Origin: Skeletonema tropicum
Taxonomy: Eukaryota; Bacillariophyta; Thalassiosirophyceae; Thalassiosirales; Thalassiosiraceae
DNA length: 64,000 nt
NCBI GenBank assembly: GCA_037178625.1
Contig: CM074130.1
Location: 3,348,001 to 3,412,000, forward strand
Reading direction: 5' to 3'
Shown here one piece after another: positions 60,735-64,000 of the stretch. Both the position numbers and the translations under genes were made by a program. The notes beneath the pieces are model-generated. The model worked only from the letters and a program-made list of their open reading frames with translations, had not been told where the DNA came from and did no database searches. Within the stretch, counting starts at the first letter, position 1. Each line of letters starts with the position of its first letter.

Positions 60735-63576
60735 AACCTGTCCGCGAAATCGTTACATGTGTAACTGCTGGCTTCCTCGCTGATGACGTAGGAATTTAAT
60801 TCCTACGTAAACTTGTACTAGGATCTGTAACATCGGGTTACATGGGTAGGGAGGCTGAACCTCTACGAAAAGTCTAACATGAAATAACCCCATTATTAAT
60901 GAACTCAACCAATTACATGCAACTTTCCAACTACATCGAGAATCAAATTCTCTCCAATACGCTTTGCAACCTCTTCCTTGTTGTAATCTGCATCATATAA
61001 TTCGACATCTTCATACTCACCAACTTCATTCTTCCGGAGCATTCGAATGTCTACCTTGTATGGCTTTGCTTCTTTCCCCCACTTCTTACTAGACGATTGA
61101 CTTATCATCCACTTGTTGTAATGTTTATCATGAATCACCATGACACGAAATGGTCGTTGCACCGTAGTAGCGTTTGCTCCATTTCCAATCTTCACGTTTG
61201 CAATAATAACAACATCCCTCTCGATGAGAATATCCTCAGCAACTACTTCACCATCTTCATTTGATTTAATACGTTCGGGCGGAGAAGCTATCCAACGCTG
61301 CACCAATGATTTCACTTTCCTTTCTTTGCTTGTAGAACCCATAACATGTTCTGTGCAAGCAAGGCTTGCACTTGCAGTCAGTACACAATCCTGCAACTCT
61401 TCTATTGAAGTGGAAACAATCATACTGCGGAAGCTCGACATCAACTTTTCTGCGTGGCTCTTTGAACCTGCGATTGTAGAAGTGAAGGGCGTTTGATCCT
61501 CAGCTGTCAATTCATCATCACCCCCCAGTACAATAATATCATTATCATCCTTTCCCTTCTTCCCACTGTCATTAGCCTTCGTCATTTCTTCACCGAAGCG
61601 CTTAATGCGATCTTCTATCAGCTCAGCAAAATCATCCTTACCTTCATCATTGTCGTCATCTTGCATCGCTCCAGCCGAATTGTCAGCATTCCCCTGAACA
61701 TCTTCGTAAGTAAATGTGCGGGGAAGGTAGCGGATTAGTTCATCTCTCAGATCAATACGGGAAGAGAATGATCTACAGAAGGGTGATATTTCATTGTTTA
61801 ATACACCAAGTACATCAAACAACTTCCTCATGTATTTGGATGAGAATGTAATAATTTTCGACACAGTTTCCCACATCTGCTGCGCAACATAATCACCATC
61901 ATCCGAAATAATAACAGTCCCCCTCATCATCGTATCATCACTGGGCGCTAGAGTTGCCTCAAAGAAGTTTTTCCACGTGGCTTGGTATCCCTTCTGTGGG
62001 TCTCGGGATGGTCGGAAGAGGTGCTTGTACATTTGCTTCATGCGGCGGTTTAATTTTTCAGCAAGCTGCGCAAATTCCAACACAGTGAACTCTCGAATCA
62101 TTTGACGAAGTTGCCCGAACATATGCTCAGCGGCTTCACTTGTGGTGAACCTCGGCTTGGGGACATCATCTCTCAACACAAGAAACATTAATGAGATAAC
62201 CTCTACTACAACATTTCGTTTCGTGATCATAGATACACCATTAATTGTTGTAAGCCATATCATAGAACACCACAAGTACTGAGCTCGATGTAGCGCAGGA
62301 ATTTCACCGTCAAGTGCATGGAGATGCAGGCGAAGGAAGAAGAGTGTCATAGCCAATACAACTTTATCTCCATCACATGTTGATCCAAACCGCGGTTCAG
62401 CCATAAAGATCTTGCGAATGCTATCATCAGAGTAAAGCTTCAGGACAAGATGATCGGATGCAAAGTCGGGCGGTCGAAGTAACTCCATGGAGACGTTGCC
62501 CAGTTTAAGAAGACCAGCATCAATGGTAAACTTGCCCATTGTAGCGCAAACTACATCGCCACCAGCAGTAACTTGATGACGCCAAGACTTGCAGTTATGC
62601 TTGGCATCTGTGGCGCCAGTGTGGTTTTGTTTGCAGGAGAGGAACTCACAAATAGCAAGCCACACGTGCCTGCTCTCACAAGATACGCCATCAACAGTAA
62701 AGTTCAGAAAATGACGAGAGGGAATGCCCAAGGAATTCAGACCAGATGCTGTCGCAACCTCCATTGCCTTGACAAACTCATTCGATTCATTATTTGATTG
62801 CGGCCGTGCAGCAACAATTTCTGATTTCGCCACTCCTTTGGGAGCATTCTGGAACGTCAGAACACAAACCTTCACTTCGGTGGCTTTCGGAATTTTATCA
62901 CTATCCAACATTGCTTTCACATCATCTTTTGACATCCCTACGATAGGAATGATGTGCTGTGGATATTCCCCTCCCAAAATAGCACCATACCCATAGCTCA
63001 CTTCCACGACCGTTGCAACCTTTGTCGCATCAATCGCAAGAGAAAAGGACTCACCCCTATTGCTTCCAATTTTCTCATCCGGTGAAAGACGTCTCTTGAT
63101 TGCATCAACAATCCTCTTAACAACTAGTGCATCTTTCTCACCAGAATCACAAATACACGGCTCCCTTTCTTTGGCATTCAACTTCTTCATCCAGCGGGTA
63201 CATGGCCCCCCAAGGTTTGCAGAGACCACTTGCGCGGCGGTTGGATCACTGTGTCCCCTCTCTCTTTACGCTGCTTGTCAGCCCATTCATCATACTTCAT
63301 TTTGTTTGACGACATATTGTTGATGATCTATGTTGTCTATTTAATGTTCCATGGTGAATCTCTCTCTCATGGACACTATTATTTTTATTTGATGGTCGGT
63401 GGTGGTGGCTCGGGAAACTTGTCAGCCAAATCGTTACATGTGTAACTCTCAGATGTCTCGTGGCTGCCACACTATTAGCAAAAATGGTTACAGGAGTAAC
63501 TGTCCGATGTCTCGTGGCTGACAACTTGGTTACTTAGCGGAATTAGTATGGTTCTACGTACGAGGCCACCCCTCCT
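60720..63576 (-). mobile_element. Apparently complete DNA transposon (2,857 bp) with 15-bp TIRs and 8-bp TSD
   Basis: Inverted repeats AGGAGGGGTGGCCTC end the element on both sides, directly flanked by the identical octamer TCCTAGCT. An 8-bp duplication is the target pattern of hAT, P-element and Merlin-like transposons. Both subterminal regions carry GTTACatgtGTAAC-type words (about 60751 and 63432, plus GTTACaggaGTAAC at 63488), likely transposase sites. It contains one large gene on the minus strand. Perfect TSD and TIRs suggest recent insertion. Confidence 0.92.
60905..63190 (-). CDS. Putative transposase of the 2.86-kb element
   Basis: The main frame is 761 aa from the ATG at 63190; it stays open 13 codons further with no ATG. 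An alternative start at about 63318 (MSSNKMKYDEWADKQRKERG) is in another frame and would need a small intron or a frameshift to join. No exact family is recognised. An RNase-H-like DDE/D core is suggested by SFSLAIDATKVATVVEV (about residue 50), FLNFTVDGVSCESRHVW (about 155) and TTSEAAEHMFGQLRQMIREF (about 360), the last resembling the terminal Glu helix of hAT/P-type enzymes. The last 250 residues are acidic and Ser-rich (QDDDNDEGKDDF). A transposase role rests mainly on the surrounding TIRs and TSD. Confidence 0.75.
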   Translation of the reverse strand: MKKLNAKEREPCICDSGEKDALVVKRIVDAIKRRLSPDEKIGSNRGESFSLAIDATKVATVVEVSYGYGAILGGEYPQHIIPIVGMSKDDVKAMLDSDKIPKATEVKVCVLTFQNAPKGVAKSEIVAARPQSNNESNEFVKAMEVATASGLNSLGIPSRHFLNFTVDGVSCESRHVWLAICEFLSCKQNHTGATDAKHNCKSWRHQVTAGGDVVCATMGKFTIDAGLLKLGNVSMELLRPPDFASDHLVLKLYSDDSIRKIFMAEPRFGSTCDGDKVVLAMTLFFLRLHLHALDGEIPALHRAQYLWCSMIWLTTINGVSMITKRNVVVEVISLMFLVLRDDVPKPRFTTSEAAEHMFGQLRQMIREFTVLEFAQLAEKLNRRMKQMYKHLFRPSRDPQKGYQATWKNFFEATLAPSDDTMMRGTVIISDDGDYVAQQMWETVSKIITFSSKYMRKLFDVLGVLNNEISPFCRSFSSRIDLRDELIRYLPRTFTYEDVQGNADNSAGAMQDDDNDEGKDDFAELIEDRIKRFGEEMTKANDSGKKGKDDNDIIVLGGDDELTAEDQTPFTSTIAGSKSHAEKLMSSFRSMIVSTSIEELQDCVLTASASLACTEHVMGSTSKERKVKSLVQRWIASPPERIKSNEDGEVVAEDILIERDVVIIANVKIGNGANATTVQRPFRVMVIHDKHYNKWMISQSSSKKWGKEAKPYKVDIRMLRKNEVGEYEDVELYDADYNKEEVAKRIGENLILDVVGKLHVIG

Positions 63577-63584
63577 TCCTAGCT
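63562..63584 (-). repeat. Right terminal inverted repeat and target-site duplication
   Basis: The TIR, inverted relative to the left end, is at 63562-63576 (GAGGCCACCCCTCCT) and the second copy of the duplication TCCTAGCT is at 63577-63584. Confidence 0.95.
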
Positions 63585-63807
63585 CCAAGCCGGCAAGCTC
63601 CAGCAAACCACAACTCTGATTTATTTTGTTGAAGGGCGATACATAATATAATCCTATTCTGCAGCTCCCCAGGTGAAAAGATCTCCCCTCCGCCCTCCTC
63701 CGACCCTTTGCCCCCTGCCTCTATAGCTCGTTCTGCTCGTGCTCTATGCTCGTCGCGTGATTGACGCTTTGCCTTTTATTTGCTATTGTCGACTTGTGTA
63801 TCCAACA

Positions 63808-64000
63808 ATGATGCTCACAAGAAGCGTAGCAATCAGCAGTCGCCGTCGACCTAGGTGGCCATCTACAATATCCCCATTTCGCAGATGCTTCTCCTCTGTT
63901 GACGGCTCAACATCATCGAGTGATAATGGTATCAGCTCGAAACAGGGCCTCTCCCGACTCTTCACAGATGAGCAACGTGAATTGCTGAAGCAAGCGCATC
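63808..64000 (+). CDS. N-terminus of an unidentified protein with mitochondrial-type presequence (runs off the window)
   Basis: From the ATG at 63808 (a second ATG follows at once) the frame is open for 64 codons to the window end. The start MMLTRSVAISSRRRPRWPST has no acidic residue and many Arg/Ser, followed by FRRCFSSVDG, which looks like a mitochondrial matrix presequence with a cleavage site near RC-FSS. The rest (SKQGLSRLFTDEQRELLKQA) begins a helical mature part. The function cannot be known from this fragment. Confidence 0.65.
   Translation, partial: MMLTRSVAISSRRRPRWPSTISPFRRCFSSVDGSTSSSDNGISSKQGLSRLFTDEQRELLKQAH

Overview
This is nuclear DNA from a photosynthetic stramenopile, most likely a centric diatom; this is inference from the sequence only. 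Genes carry short GT-AG spliceosomal introns, nearly all 75-92 bp. Several proteins begin with a signal peptide whose predicted cleavage site is followed by Phe or another aromatic residue (SC-FVSP, SA-FTMS, SS-FSIS), the bipartite plastid-import signature of diatoms. One leucine-rich-repeat protein ends in a Cys-rich CTCCTVCC tail. Genes are dense on both strands, and many convergent pairs end only 44-86 bp apart.

Layout. 1-11.7 kb: 5' end of the splicing factor SNW1/SKIP, a UDP-glucose:glycoprotein glucosyltransferase, a ubiquitin-ribosomal protein L40 fusion, a tropinone-reductase-like SDR and a PHD/extended-PHD chromatin protein. 12.4-19.5 kb: a eukaryotic relative of archaeal cyclic 2,3-diphosphoglycerate synthetase, a DASH-type cryptochrome/photolyase, an unknown signal-peptide protein and a DEG/HtrA protease. 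19.9-27.6 kb: eIF3i (its AUG alone on one exon), a fusion of a CDP-alcohol-phosphotransferase-like membrane domain with a cytidylyltransferase, a repeat-containing unknown, cyclophilin PPIL1 and a small plastid membrane protein. 27.9-33.6 kb: an ornithine cyclodeaminase/mu-crystallin homologue, a secreted EGF-like protein and a secreted unknown.

34.5-41.7 kb is the most unusual region: a broken duplicate of the 3' end of the secreted unknown gene, directly followed by about 37 copies of a 185-bp satellite monomer with nested higher-order structure (555-bp trimers, a 1,486-bp octamer). 41.9-54.5 kb returns to single-copy genes: an aspartyl/asparaginyl beta-hydroxylase-like protein, a PX-domain sorting nexin, a MIF-like protein with plastid-type presequence, tRNA m1G37 methyltransferase Trm5, a putative thylakoid-lumen protein, the LRR protein and F-actin capping protein alpha.

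55-63.6 kb is rich in mobile DNA: an unknown Cys/His-motif protein, a non-autonomous pogo-like element (TA target site, 25-bp terminal repeats, remnant DDE transposase), an unknown four-helix membrane protein, a KAPA synthase-like enzyme ending in the peroxisomal signal SKL, and an apparently intact 2.86-kb DNA transposon with 15-bp terminal inverted repeats and a perfect 8-bp target-site duplication. The window ends in the first codons of a gene with a mitochondrial-type presequence.

The genes do not form one pathway. Loose themes are ER quality control and secretion, phospholipid head-group synthesis, plastid proteins, and translation/RNA processing. No tRNA, rRNA or CRISPR was found by eye.
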